A stretch of DNA of 64,000 nucleotides from Streptomyces beihaiensis (GCF_026274175.1 NZ_JAPHNL010000101.1:1-64000); one strand, 5' to 3'; counted from the stretch's first letter, positions 1-9,280 are shown. Made by a program: numbers and translations. Notes: generated from the letters alone by a model not told the origin.

Positions 1-927
1 CACGGGGGCGGCGGGGGCCGCTGCACCGGTGTCCTGCGCGGTACCGGACGCCGCGTGCACCCGCGTCGGTACGTAGGCCTGCGCCGCGCTCGGCCGCCGC
101 CCCTCCGCCGCCTCGGCCAGCATCGCCTCGGCCTCGTCGACGTCCGGCCGGGCCGCCGGGTCCTTGCGCAGGAGCGCGCTGATGACAGGACCGATCGCCC
201 CGGCGTACGCGGGCATCTCCGGCTCGTCCTCGATGACGGCCTGCATGGTGCTCAGCGGCGACGTGCGGCGGAACGGCGAGCGGCCCTCCACGGCCGTGTA
301 CAGCGTCGCGCCGAGGGCCCACAGGTCGGCGGCGGGCCCCGGTTCGGCGCCGCTGACCCGTTCCGGCGCCAGGTAGTCCACCGAGCCGACGATCTCGCCG
401 GTCCTGGTGATGGCCGTGTCGCCCTCGACCTGCGCGATGCCGAAGTCGGTGAGCTTGACCCGGCCGTCGGGGGCGAGCAGCACGTTGCCCGGCTTGACGT
501 CGCGGTGCAGCACTCCGGCGGCGTGGGCGGCGCGCAGCGCCCGAAGCGTCCACAGGCCGATGCGGGCGGCCTCGGTGGGCGCGACCCTGCCGTGCTCCTT
601 GACGACGTCGGCGAGCGAGGGGCCCTCGACCAGCTCCATGACGATCCACGGCCGGTCGTCGTGCTCGAGGACGTCGTGGACGGTGACGACCGCGGGGTGG
701 TTGATGCGGGCGGCGGCCCGCGCCTCCGTCTGCGTACGCGCGAGCAGCACCGCGCGGTCCGCCTCGTCGGCCCACTGGGCGGCCGTCAGCTCCTTGACCG
801 CCACGGTCCGGTGGAGGACTTCGTCGTGTGCGCGCCACACGCGGCCCATGCCACCGCGCCCGATGGCGTCACCGAGGCGGTAGCGGTCCGAGAGGAGCTG
901 GCCCTGCTGGCCCTGCATCTGATTCAC
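1..927 (-). CDS. Hanks-type serine/threonine protein kinase (3' end beyond window)
   Basis: Only the first 309 residues lie in the window; the gene runs off the left edge. The translated part is a complete-looking kinase domain: glycine loop GRGGMG (about residues 23-28), VAVK lysine at about 45, the catalytic-loop motif HRDVKPGNVLL and DFGIAQVEG, followed by the APE segment. All catalytic residues are present, so it should be active and phosphorylate Ser/Thr on partner proteins. I chose the GTG at 927 because a GGGGG run lies just upstream; an in-frame ATG at 918 is an alternative. It is the first of three co-directional kinase-family genes. A transmembrane segment and sensor domain are usual in the family but would lie outside the window. 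Confidence 0.9.
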   Translation of the reverse strand, partial: MNQMQGQQGQLLSDRYRLGDAIGRGGMGRVWRAHDEVLHRTVAVKELTAAQWADEADRAVLLARTQTEARAAARINHPAVVTVHDVLEHDDRPWIVMELVEGPSLADVVKEHGRVAPTEAARIGLWTLRALRAAHAAGVLHRDVKPGNVLLAPDGRVKLTDFGIAQVEGDTAITRTGEIVGSVDYLAPERVSGAEPGPAADLWALGATLYTAVEGRSPFRRTSPLSTMQAVIEDEPEMPAYAGAIGPVISALLRKDPAARPDVDEAEAMLAEAAEGRRPSAAQAYVPTRVHAASGTAQDTGAAAPAAPV

Positions 928-1062
928 GTTCCCCCGTAATGGTCTTGACAGGGCCACATTAGGGAGCAAGGGACAGGCAAGGAACAGCCGGGGTCCGATG
1001 GAAACCGCAATGTGACGCTTTTCGCGCGGGCAGCGGCCTCGACGGCCGCCTCGGTGAAGGTC

Positions 1063-3189
1063 TCAACCGTCGTACGTGTACGTGCCCTCGGCCTGTTCGA
1101 ACAGCCGGGTCACCTCGTCGCGCTCCGCCTCCGGCCCGCGTACCTGCACCACGTGGTACTTGCCGCCGATCAGGATGGCCACATTGCGCACGAACACCTC
1201 GCGCCCGTCCGGCCCCTGCCAGGTGAACTGCCCCTCGGCCATGGTGCGTCCACCGACGTCGATCGTCTTCATCCCGCTCGACGTGGCCCAGGTCGAGTCC
1301 CGGAACGGCTGCAGTTCCCGCTCGTGCTCGCGCTGGTAGGCCATCGGGTCGCTGCCGTACGTGGCGGCGGAGTCCCGGCCGGGCACGACGAGCAGCTCGA
1401 AGTCCCCGTGTGCGTAGACGACTTGCCGCTGCCCGTTCTCCCCCTCCCGCCGCCACCCGTCGGCGACGGCGACATGGAACCCCGCGGGGTCCTTGCGCAG
1501 GGTGAACCCGGCGGCGATGTCGGACTGGGGCTGCGTGCTGGAGGACCCGGACGCGGAGGTGGACGGCGACGAGGACGGGGAGGCGGAGGCGGCCGGGGAG
1601 GAGGCAGGGCCGGACGGGGAGCCCTGGCCGCTGTGCGGCGCGCCCGACGTGCTGGGCGACGCCTTCGGCATGAACACCATCGCGTACGCGACCGCGCCCG
1701 CGAGGCCGAGCAGGACCAGCACGAGCAGCCACCGCCCCAGCGCCCTCGGCCGCCGCTCCCCCGCGCCCGCGCCGCGCTTGTGCCGCCCGTGGGCGGTGGT
1801 CGCGGGCGCCTTGGCGCGGCGCCTGCGCACCAGCTCGCCCCGGCGGCGTACGACGGGGAGGCGGCCCGGGTCGGCGGACGGCACGGAGACGACACGGGTA
1901 CCGACGTCCGGTTCCGGCGCCGAGCGCACCAACGAGGTCAGCCAGCCGCGCAGTTCCTCGACGCGGGGCCGTTCGGTGGGGTCCTGGCGCAGCAGCGACT
2001 CGACGACGGGCCGCAACGGCCCGCACTCCTCGGCGGACGCGGGCGGTTCGGCGCACACCAGCCGCGCCAGCTCGACCGCCGACTCCTCGGGGTAGGGGGC
2101 GTTGCCCTCCACGGCCCGGAACAGCAGCGCGCCGAGCGCCCACAGGTCGGTGGCGGGGCCGACCGGCGCGGCGAGCTGCCAGGTGTCGCGTACGGGCCAC
2201 GCCTGTTCGGGCGCCCAGCGCTCGGTGACGGCCCCGACCACGGTCATCCGCACCTGTCGGGCCCGCTCCCCGGCGGCCGCGGGGCGCCGCCGCTCCTCGA
2301 ACGCCGCGGGGGCTGGTTCCGGTTCCCTCGCCGTGGGGGCCGCTGGTTCTTCGGGTATTTCGGGTATCAGGTCGTCCTTGCGGACAAGCGGCACCCCGGA
2401 GCCGACGGCCCGCCGGGCCCCCGCCCGATAGGCCGCGATCGCACCGGCCCTGGCGGCCCGGTAGTCCTCGGGTGCGGGCTCGGCCGGTGCGGCGGGAGAC
2501 GGGTCGGGCCGCTCCGCAGGGCCAGTCACAGGCTTTGGACCAGGGCCAGGCACGGGCTCGGGGGCGGGCGCGGGCTCCGGCCTCGGCACCGGGTCGTTGC
2601 CGCACAGCACCTCCTCCGCCGCACCGGCCGCGAGCCCGCTCAGCACCACCCGCCCGTCGGCGCAGACCAGCACCGTGCGCGCGGTGACATTGCGGTGCAC
2701 CCACCCGTACACGTGCAGCACCCGCAGCGCCGCGAGCACGTCGGAGGCGACCTCGGCCGCCCGGTAGGGCGTCAGGGGCCGGTCGGCGAGGAGCGAGGCG
2801 AGCGGCCGCGCCGCCACCGCCTCGCTCACGATCCACAGCGAACCACCCTCGGCGAACACGTCGAAGACCTGTTCGAGCCTGGGGTGGTCGGGTATAGCCG
2901 CGGCGGCCTGCGCGGCCTCGACCGCGCGCGCCACGACCGGCTCGCCGAGACCACCGCCTCCGCCTTCGCCACCGCCACGCATCGACGGCGCGGGGCTCCC
3001 CGGCCGGAATCCTTCGGGCAGCCCGTCCGCGTCGAGCACCTCCGCCTCGACGACCTCGGGCAACGGCACCTGCCGCACGAGCACTTCCTGCCCGCTGTAC
3101 GTGTCGAAGGCCGGGGTCTCGCTGAAGTCGGAGGGAATCAGCGGCAGTCGGTACCGGTCGGCGAGGACCCGGCCCGCGTACTCGTCCAC
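1063..3189 (-). CDS. Membrane-anchored pseudokinase (kinase-like fold, catalytic residues lost)
   Basis: A 708-residue protein with the general layout of an actinobacterial receptor kinase: kinase-like domain, proline-rich linker, one membrane helix (RWLLVLVLLGLAGAVAYAM) and an extracytoplasmic domain opening with GFHVAVADGWR. The catalytic landmarks are gone. There is no glycine-rich loop, the ATP-binding lysine position is Arg39, the HRD motif reads HRN (Asn167), and the DFG position reads SGL (184-186). It therefore probably acts as a signalling scaffold or regulator rather than as a kinase; that role is inference. The start is GTG at 3189, preceded by GGGGGAGG with four-base spacing. It lies between two true kinases on the same strand, and its outer domain resembles that of the kinase just upstream (3259-5088), which suggests duplication followed by loss of catalysis. 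Confidence 0.9.
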   Translation of the reverse strand: MDEYAGRVLADRYRLPLIPSDFSETPAFDTYSGQEVLVRQVPLPEVVEAEVLDADGLPEGFRPGSPAPSMRGGGEGGGGGLGEPVVARAVEAAQAAAAIPDHPRLEQVFDVFAEGGSLWIVSEAVAARPLASLLADRPLTPYRAAEVASDVLAALRVLHVYGWVHRNVTARTVLVCADGRVVLSGLAAGAAEEVLCGNDPVPRPEPAPAPEPVPGPGPKPVTGPAERPDPSPAAPAEPAPEDYRAARAGAIAAYRAGARRAVGSGVPLVRKDDLIPEIPEEPAAPTAREPEPAPAAFEERRRPAAAGERARQVRMTVVGAVTERWAPEQAWPVRDTWQLAAPVGPATDLWALGALLFRAVEGNAPYPEESAVELARLVCAEPPASAEECGPLRPVVESLLRQDPTERPRVEELRGWLTSLVRSAPEPDVGTRVVSVPSADPGRLPVVRRRGELVRRRRAKAPATTAHGRHKRGAGAGERRPRALGRWLLVLVLLGLAGAVAYAMVFMPKASPSTSGAPHSGQGSPSGPASSPAASASPSSSPSTSASGSSSTQPQSDIAAGFTLRKDPAGFHVAVADGWRREGENGQRQVVYAHGDFELLVVPGRDSAATYGSDPMAYQREHERELQPFRDSTWATSSGMKTIDVGGRTMAEGQFTWQGPDGREVFVRNVAILIGGKYHVVQVRGPEAERDEVTRLFEQAEGTYTYDG

Positions 3190-3258
3190 ATCGCCTCCCC
3201 CCTGTCGGCCGCGCACGGTCCGCAGGCACTCACGATACGTGCCGAACGGCCGTCCGGT

Positions 3259-5088
3259 TCACGACTTCGGCTTGAACGACCGCGTGAACGTCTTCCACGC
3301 CGCCTCGCGCTGCGCCCCGCCCCAGTCGGCGTCCTTCGCGGTGTACATCAGCCCGTACCCCAGCGAGCCGTTCACCACGAACCCCCGGTCCACGGAGTGG
3401 TACTTCGTACCCCCGTCGACATAGGTGAACTCCCAGTCGGCGGTCTTCCAGCCGCGGTAGTCCACCCCGGCTATCCGTACGCGGTGGTACTGGGGGCGCC
3501 GCATGTACTTCTCCTGGTTCTCCCAGTCCCGCACGGGGTCGGACTTGGGCGAACTCGTCCAGCCCACCAGTAGTTTCTGCCCGTTCGGGCCCGTGAAGCG
3601 GGCACCGGCCCCGCCGGTCGAGACGTACTTCCAGCCCTTGGGCAGCCCGATCGAGAAGCCCTCCGAGTGCGTGTACGTACGGTCGGCACCGGTCTTGCCG
3701 CCGCCTCCGTCTCCCGATGACGAGGCGTTCGGTGAGGCGCCCGAACTCCCGCCCGTGCCCGTGCTCGCCGACCCGTCGGGAGACCGACTCGGCGTGCGGC
3801 CGGGCGCGCCACCGCCGTTCTCGCCGTTCTTGTCCGTGCCGGAAGGTGCCCCGGTCGAGGCGGTCTTGCCGGACCCCGCCTTGGCCCCGTCGCCACCGCC
3901 ACCGCCACCGCCCAGGGCGAACGCCAGAACCGTGCCGAGCACGGCGAGCGCGACGACGATCGCGGCGATCACGAGGGTGCGGCGCGGCACGACGTCCGTG
4001 ATGGAGGCGCGGCTCGCGGGCGTACGGGGCGGGCCGCCGGGCTGGGCCGGGACCTTGGCGGCGGCGTTGCGCACCGACTTCAGCGCGCCCCGCATCCGCT
4101 CGGCGACCTCTTCCGTGCGGACGGCGGTGCCACCGCGCCCGGCGCCTTTCACGGCCCCGCTCTGCGGCAGCGGCACCACCTTCGTGGCCTCGACGGGCTC
4201 CGGCTCGGGCGCTACCGGCGCGGCCTTCGGCTCCGGCGCGTGCACGACGGCCTCCAGCAGGGCTCGCGCCCCCTGGTCGTCGAGCCGCTGGTCCGGGTCC
4301 TTGGCGAGCAGCCCGTAGATGGCCGGCTCCAACGGCCCGGCGTTCTTGGGCGGGTCGAGCGGTTCGGTCATCACCGCGGTCAGCGTGGCGATGGCCGAAC
4401 CCTTGTCGTACGGGGGGCTACCCTCCACGGCCGCGTACAGCAGTCCGCCGAGCGACCACATGTCGGCGGCGGGGCCCGGCTTGTGGCCGCGGGCGCGCTC
4501 AGGAGCTATGTAGGAGGGGGCCCCGACGAGCATGCCGGTGGAGGTGATGGACGGGTCGCCCTCCACCTGCGCGATGCCGAAGTCGGTGAGGACGACGCGG
4601 CCGTCCTCGGCGATGAGCACGTTGGACGGCTTCACGTCGCGGTGCAGGATGCCCTCGCGGTGGGCGGACCTGAGCACGTCGAGGATCGCGAGCCCGACCT
4701 CGGCGGCGCGCCGCGGTTCGAGCAGCCCGTCCTCGCGGATGGCCTCGGCTAGCGACTTGCCCTCGACGAGCTCCATGACGATCCACGGCCGGTCGTCCTC
4801 GTCGACGACGTCGAAGACCGTGACGGCGCCGTTGTTACGGATCCGCGCGATGGCTTTCGCCTCACGCAGCGTACGGGTGACGAGCCGCCGCTTCTCCTCC
4901 TCGTCGATGCTCGACGGGAAGCGCAGTTCCTTGACCGCGACGGTGCGCCCGAGGGTCTCGTCCTTGGCGCGCCACACGGTGCCCATGCCGCCACGGCCGA
5001 GGACGGCACCGAGCCGGTAGCGCCCCGCGAGCAGCCGTGCGCCCGGCTCGTCGTCCCGCTGCTTGTCCGCCTGCTCCGCCTCCGACAT
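3259..5088 (-). CDS. Transmembrane serine/threonine protein kinase, PknB-like
   Basis: A 609-residue receptor-type Ser/Thr kinase. The N-terminal kinase domain holds GRGGMG (31-36), the lysine in VAVK (53), HRDVKPSN (catalytic Asp151, Asn156), DFG (169-171) and an APE motif, so it should be active. A Pro/Ala-rich linker leads to one membrane helix (TLVIAAIVVALAVLGTVLAF), a Gly/Ser/Thr-rich spacer, and an extracytoplasmic domain of about 130 residues starting GFSIGLPKGW. It has no PASTA repeats, so it is not the cell-wall-sensing PknB. The start is ATG 5088 (MSEAEQ), which has GAGGGGAC just upstream; an ATG 15 bases further upstream lacks this. The ligand and substrates cannot be read from the sequence. 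Confidence 0.93.
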   Translation of the reverse strand: MSEAEQADKQRDDEPGARLLAGRYRLGAVLGRGGMGTVWRAKDETLGRTVAVKELRFPSSIDEEEKRRLVTRTLREAKAIARIRNNGAVTVFDVVDEDDRPWIVMELVEGKSLAEAIREDGLLEPRRAAEVGLAILDVLRSAHREGILHRDVKPSNVLIAEDGRVVLTDFGIAQVEGDPSITSTGMLVGAPSYIAPERARGHKPGPAADMWSLGGLLYAAVEGSPPYDKGSAIATLTAVMTEPLDPPKNAGPLEPAIYGLLAKDPDQRLDDQGARALLEAVVHAPEPKAAPVAPEPEPVEATKVVPLPQSGAVKGAGRGGTAVRTEEVAERMRGALKSVRNAAAKVPAQPGGPPRTPASRASITDVVPRRTLVIAAIVVALAVLGTVLAFALGGGGGGGDGAKAGSGKTASTGAPSGTDKNGENGGGAPGRTPSRSPDGSASTGTGGSSGASPNASSSGDGGGGKTGADRTYTHSEGFSIGLPKGWKYVSTGGAGARFTGPNGQKLLVGWTSSPKSDPVRDWENQEKYMRRPQYHRVRIAGVDYRGWKTADWEFTYVDGGTKYHSVDRGFVVNGSLGYGLMYTAKDADWGGAQREAAWKTFTRSFKPKS

Positions 5089-5154
5089 GAGTCCCCTCTG
5101 CAACCCGCCCCGACAGAGCCTTCATTGTCTCCTACCCGAGAGACACGTGAAGCC

Positions 5155-5215
5155 CAGGGGGCAGCGCCGCCAGGGGCGCGGGGAACCGCGCGACCAGCCA
5201 CGACGCTCCCGCACG
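5155..5215. repeat. Dispersed intergenic element, AGGGGCGCGGGG type
   Basis: The gap between glpD and the kinase gene holds AGGGGCGCGGGG (5172-5183) followed by CGACCAGCCACGAC. The same pair of words, with variations, recurs at 12961-13020. The GC-rich core, or its complement, also occurs at 17159-17242 and 45788. It looks like a dispersed Streptomyces intergenic repeat; I see no coding capacity. Confidence 0.5.
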
Positions 5216-5272
5216 CGCCACCGGGGCGAAAACAGGGCGGACCGGGGTCGCGCCCGGAGGGCCGGCGCGGCC

Positions 5273-6988
5273 TCAGAACCCGTGCGGCGGCACGATGTCG
5301 GGCGCGCCCAAGCGGGCGGCGTCGGCCGTGAGGTCGTCCGGCTGCCGCTGCGACTCCCGTTCCGCCTCCACCCGCTTCTCGTAGTGCTCGACCTCCCGCT
5401 CCACCTGCTCCTTGCCCCAGCCGAGCACGGGCGCCATCAGCTCCGCGGCCTCCCGCGCACACCGCGTGCCCCGGTCGAACGTCTCGATGGAGATCCGCGT
5501 ACGCCGAGTCAGCACGTCATCGAGGTGCCGCGCCCCCTCGTGCGACGCGGCGTAAACGACCTCGGCCCGCAGGTAGTCGTCGGCCCCGCCCAACGGCGCG
5601 CCGAGCCCGGGGTCCTCGGCGACCAGCGCGAGCAGTTCCTCGGCCAACGCCCCGTACCGGTTGAGCAGATGCTCGACCCGGACCACGTGCAGGCCGCTGC
5701 GCGCGGCGATGCGCGCCCGCGCGTTCCACAGCGCCCGGTACCCCTCGGCGCCCGCCAGCGGCACGTCCTCGGTGACGCACTCGGCGACCCGCTGGTCGAG
5801 CCCGTGCACGGCCGCGTCGACCGCGTCCTTGGCCATGACCCGGTACGTCGTGTACTTGCCGCCCGCCACGACGACAAGGCCCGGCACGGGGTGCGCCACG
5901 GTGTGCTCGCGCGAGAGCTTGCTGGTGGCGTCGGACTCGCCGGCGAGCAGCGGGCGCAGGCCCGCGTAGACGCCCTGCACGTCGTCCCGCGAAAGCGGCA
6001 CGCCCAGTACGGAGTTGACGTGTTCCAGCAAGTAGTCGATATCAGCGCTGGACGCCGCCGGATGGGCCTTGTCCAGGTCCCAGTCGGTGTCCGTCGTCCC
6101 CACGATCCAGTGCCGCCCCCACGGGATCACGAACAGCACGCTCTTCTCGGTGCGCAGGATCAGCCCGGTCGTGGAGTGGATGCGGTCCTTGGGCACGACC
6201 AGGTGGATTCCCTTGGAGGCCCGTACGTGGAACTGTCCGCGCTCGCCCACCATGGCCTGGGTGTCGTCCGTCCACACGCCGGTCGCGTTGACGACCTGGC
6301 GGGCCCGGACCTCGTACTCGCCGCCGCTCTCGACGTCCCGCACGCGGGCCCCGACGACCCGTTCGCCCTCGCGCAGGAACCCGGTGACGCGTGCCCGGTT
6401 GGCGGCCTTGGCGCCGTACATGGCGGCGGTGCGCACGAGCGTGGCCACGTAGCGGGCGTCGTCCATCTGGGCGTCGTAGTACTGGAGCGCCCCGACGAGC
6501 GCGTCCTTCTTCAGGCAGGGGGCCACCCGCAACGCGTGCCGGCGCGACAGGTGACGGTGCGTCGGAAGGCCGCGCCCGTGCCCGCGCGCCATGGACATCG
6601 CGTCGTACAGGGCGACGCCCGACCCGGCGTACAGCCGCTCCCAGCCCTTGTGCCGCAACGGGTACAGGAACGGCACCGGCTTCACCAGGTGCGGCGCGAG
6701 CCGTTCGAGCAGCAGCCCGCGCTCCTTCAACGCCTCGCGCACGAGGGCGAAGTCGAGCATCTCCAGGTACCTGAGCCCGCCGTGGACGAGCTTGCTGGAG
6801 CGGCTCGACGTGCCGGACGCCCAGTCGCGCGCCTCCACGATCCCGGTGGCCAGGCCGCGCGTCGCGGCGTCGAGGGCGGTGCCCGCGCCGACCACGCCGC
6901 CGCCCACGACGAGCACGTCCAGCTCGTGTTCGGCCATGGCGGCGAGCGCCGCGGCGCGCTGCTCGGGTCCCAGTGCGGCTGCCTCCAC
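5273..6988 (-). CDS. glpD: Aerobic glycerol-3-phosphate dehydrogenase
   Basis: This 571-residue FAD enzyme oxidises sn-glycerol-3-phosphate to dihydroxyacetone phosphate at the membrane and passes electrons to quinone. The FAD-binding Rossmann motif VVGGGVVGAGTALDAATRG lies near residue 27, followed by the GlpD signature SSRSSKLVHGGLRYLE. The C-terminal DAO_C domain is present and the length is normal. GTG 6988 is the likely start, with GGGAGG five bases upstream. No glycerol kinase or facilitator gene lies next to it, so it is probably transcribed alone. It is divergent from the dehydrogenase-like gene at 7202. Confidence 0.95.
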   Translation of the reverse strand: MEAAALGPEQRAAALAAMAEHELDVLVVGGGVVGAGTALDAATRGLATGIVEARDWASGTSSRSSKLVHGGLRYLEMLDFALVREALKERGLLLERLAPHLVKPVPFLYPLRHKGWERLYAGSGVALYDAMSMARGHGRGLPTHRHLSRRHALRVAPCLKKDALVGALQYYDAQMDDARYVATLVRTAAMYGAKAANRARVTGFLREGERVVGARVRDVESGGEYEVRARQVVNATGVWTDDTQAMVGERGQFHVRASKGIHLVVPKDRIHSTTGLILRTEKSVLFVIPWGRHWIVGTTDTDWDLDKAHPAASSADIDYLLEHVNSVLGVPLSRDDVQGVYAGLRPLLAGESDATSKLSREHTVAHPVPGLVVVAGGKYTTYRVMAKDAVDAAVHGLDQRVAECVTEDVPLAGAEGYRALWNARARIAARSGLHVVRVEHLLNRYGALAEELLALVAEDPGLGAPLGGADDYLRAEVVYAASHEGARHLDDVLTRRTRISIETFDRGTRCAREAAELMAPVLGWGKEQVEREVEHYEKRVEAERESQRQPDDLTADAARLGAPDIVPPHGF

Positions 6989-7201
6989 TGCTGCCTCCCG
7001 CTGTCGTCGGCCTCACGACGATTCTGACCGCCCTGACCGGATCCAGCCACCACGCGGCGCCACGCCCACCCGCCAATGCCACATATCGGTCATATTTACT
7101 CCTAGTCTGACCATGCGCTCGCCCGTTCCGACCACCCGGCTTGCGCACCCGCCCCGCTCCGGCCAACGCCGGTCCGTCACCCGGGAAGGACGGCATCCGC
7201 C

Positions 7202-8449
7202 ATGCCCGCAGACCTCGCCGTCATCGGCCTCGGCCACCTCGGCCTGCCGCTCGCCCAGGCCGCCGTCGCCGCAGGCATCCAGACCGTCGGCCACGACCCG
7301 GTCCGCGCCCAGGACCTCGCGGCCGGCCGGCTCCCCTGCGACAGCGACGGCGCCGCACTCACCGCCGCCGACGTACGCCGCATGCTCGCGTGCGGGTTCC
7401 GGCCCACCGCCAACCCCGCCGAGCTCGGCCGCGTCCGCACCGCCGTCATCTGCGCCCCGGTGCCCCCCGGCCCGGACGGCGCCCCGTCGCTCACCCCGGT
7501 CGCCGAGGCGACCCGCACCCTCGCCGCCCGGCTGCGCCCGCACACCACGGTCGTCATCGAGTCGCCGGTGCCGCCCGGCACCACACAGACGGTCCTGCTC
7601 CCCCTGCTCGAAGAGGGCTCCGGGCTGCGCGCGGGCCGCGACTTCCACCTCGCACACGCGCCGGGCCGCGTCGACCCGGGCAACCGTCTGCACTCCTACG
7701 CCTCCACTCCCAAGGTCATCGGGGGCCACACCCCGGCCTGCACGGAATCCGCCGCCGCGTTCTACGGCCGCCTGACCGACAAGGTCGTACGCGCCCGCGG
7801 CCCGCGCGAGGCCGAGACGGTCCACCTCCTGGAGACCACCTACCGCCAGGTCAACATCGCCCTGGTCAACGAGATGGCCGTGCTCTGCCACGACCTGGGC
7901 GTCGACCTGTGGGACGTCATCCGCTGCGCCGAGACCAAGCCGTTCGGCTTCCAGGCGTTCCGGCCGGGGCCCGGCGTCGGCGGCCACGCCATCCCGCAGG
8001 ACATGTCCGGGGGAACAGGCCGGGGCCTGCGCCTGGTCGAACTGGCCCGCCAGGTCAACGACCACATGCCGTCCTACGTCGTCCAGCGCGCGGCGGCCCT
8101 CCTCAACGAGCACGGCAAGTCGGCCCGCGGTGCCCGCGTCCTCCTCCTCGGCGTCACGTACAAGCCGGACCTCGCCGACCGACAGGCCACCCCCGCCGAG
8201 GAGATCGCCACCCGCCTGATGCGCCTGGGCGCGTCCGTCAGCTACCACGACCCGTACGTCCCGTCCTGGAGCGTCCTCGACCGCCCGGTCCCGCGCGCCG
8301 ACTCCCTCTACGAGTCCGCCGCCGACGCCGACCTGACGATCCTGCTCCAGCCCCACCGCACGTACGACCTGCAGGGCCTCGCGGTGAAGGCCCAGCTCCT
8401 CCTGGACACCAGGGGGGCGACCCCGGCCGGAGCGGCACACCGTCTGTGA
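7202..8449 (+). CDS. UDP-glucose/UDP-ManNAc dehydrogenase-family protein without catalytic residues
   Basis: The 415-residue protein has all three domains of the nucleotide-sugar 6-dehydrogenase family: an NAD-binding Rossmann domain with GLGHLG at 9-14, the central dimerisation helix (NIALVNEMAVLCHDLGVD) and the C-terminal domain (LLLGVTYKPDLADRQATP). The residues that perform the two-step oxidation in the family are replaced. The SPERV-type Glu is Gly155, the Lys and Asn of the K-L-x-x-N helix are His208 and Thr212, and the active-site Cys of GPGVGGHCIP is Ala263. I therefore expect it to bind NAD and perhaps a sugar nucleotide but not to oxidise it. There are no frameshifts and codon use is normal, so it is a maintained gene and not a decaying one. 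The function is unknown. Confidence 0.85.
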   Translation: MPADLAVIGLGHLGLPLAQAAVAAGIQTVGHDPVRAQDLAAGRLPCDSDGAALTAADVRRMLACGFRPTANPAELGRVRTAVICAPVPPGPDGAPSLTPVAEATRTLAARLRPHTTVVIESPVPPGTTQTVLLPLLEEGSGLRAGRDFHLAHAPGRVDPGNRLHSYASTPKVIGGHTPACTESAAAFYGRLTDKVVRARGPREAETVHLLETTYRQVNIALVNEMAVLCHDLGVDLWDVIRCAETKPFGFQAFRPGPGVGGHAIPQDMSGGTGRGLRLVELARQVNDHMPSYVVQRAAALLNEHGKSARGARVLLLGVTYKPDLADRQATPAEEIATRLMRLGASVSYHDPYVPSWSVLDRPVPRADSLYESAADADLTILLQPHRTYDLQGLAVKAQLLLDTRGATPAGAAHRL

Positions 8450-8515
8450 CTGCTAATGTGCGCACGCCTTTGTGCGCACACCAGTGCGACACTCACATCC
8501 CGGGGGGACACCACC

Positions 8516-9076
8516 ATGACTCAGCCGCCTCAGCCTGCCCAGACGCCCCAGTCGGCTCAGCCCACCCAGCAGCCCTACGCCCCGTTCCCGCAGCAGCAGG
8601 GGCAGCCGACGGCGCAGCCGGCACCCGGCGCCGCGGGCGGCTACCCGCTCGCCCCCACGGCCTCGCAGCCCGACACCGGGAAGCCGGGGCTCGGCATCCT
8701 CGCCGCGATCGTGGCGGCGGTCGTCTCGGCCGGCGTGTACGGCGCGATCATCGGCGGGACCAGGCACGAGATCGGCTACGCGGCGGTCGGCGTCGGCTTG
8801 CTCGTGGGGCTCGCCGCGGGCAAGGTCGGCGGCCGCAACCCGGTGATCCCGGTCGTCAGCGTCGTCCTGTCGCTGGCCGGGGTCTACTTCGGCCAGCTCC
8901 TCGGCGAGGCCATCCTCGCCTCCAAGGACCTGCCGGTCACCGTGTCCGAACTGTTCTTCCACCACTTCGGCCTGCTCAACCAGGCGTGGCGGGACACCGT
9001 CGACCCGCTGACCTTCCTCTTCTTCGCCATCGCGGCCGCGGCCGCCTTCAGGTCGGCCAAGAGGGCCGCGGCGTAA
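8516..9076 (+). CDS. Small multi-pass membrane protein with Gln/Pro-rich N-terminus
   Basis: This 186-residue protein starts at ATG 8516 behind GGGGGGAC. The first 60 residues are a Pro/Gln-rich, probably disordered, cytoplasmic tail. Hydrophobic segments follow at roughly 62-82, 90-105 and 112-130, and near the C-terminus (TFLFFAIAAAAAFR). I do not recognise a named family; the layout is common among Streptomyces proteins of unknown function. It lies 66 bases downstream of the dehydrogenase-like gene on the same strand and may be cotranscribed with it. A strong hairpin follows at 9223. Confidence 0.75.
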   Translation: MTQPPQPAQTPQSAQPTQQPYAPFPQQQGQPTAQPAPGAAGGYPLAPTASQPDTGKPGLGILAAIVAAVVSAGVYGAIIGGTRHEIGYAAVGVGLLVGLAAGKVGGRNPVIPVVSVVLSLAGVYFGQLLGEAILASKDLPVTVSELFFHHFGLLNQAWRDTVDPLTFLFFAIAAAAAFRSAKRAAA

Positions 9077-9222
9077 CGGTGGCGCGCGGGGCGGGCGTCT
9101 TGGCGGTGCCGACGGAGCCCACCGGGGCGTGCACCGCGGCAGGCTCCTGACGTCCGGCCCCGCATCCGCCCCGAACGCGACCGCACGCCCCCACCCCGCC
9201 CCGCACGCCCCACACGCGTGCC

Positions 9223-9260
9223 GAAGGGGGCCGGCCACCACCCGGTGACCGGCCCCCTTC
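9223..9260. terminator. Bidirectional hairpin between the membrane protein gene and guaB3
   Basis: A 12-bp perfect stem (GAAGGGGGCCGG / CCGGCCCCCTTC) encloses a 14-base loop that can itself form a short CACC/GGTG stem. It lies between two convergent genes, where a shared terminator is expected. Confidence 0.75.
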
Positions 9261-9280
9261 ACGCGTGCGCGCGGCGGCGC

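Noticed and set aside
1012-3573. 853-codon plus-strand open frame
   Set aside because: It lies antisense to the pseudokinase and kinase genes, has no recognisable domain and an Arg/Gly/His-rich composition typical of frames opposite GC-rich genes.
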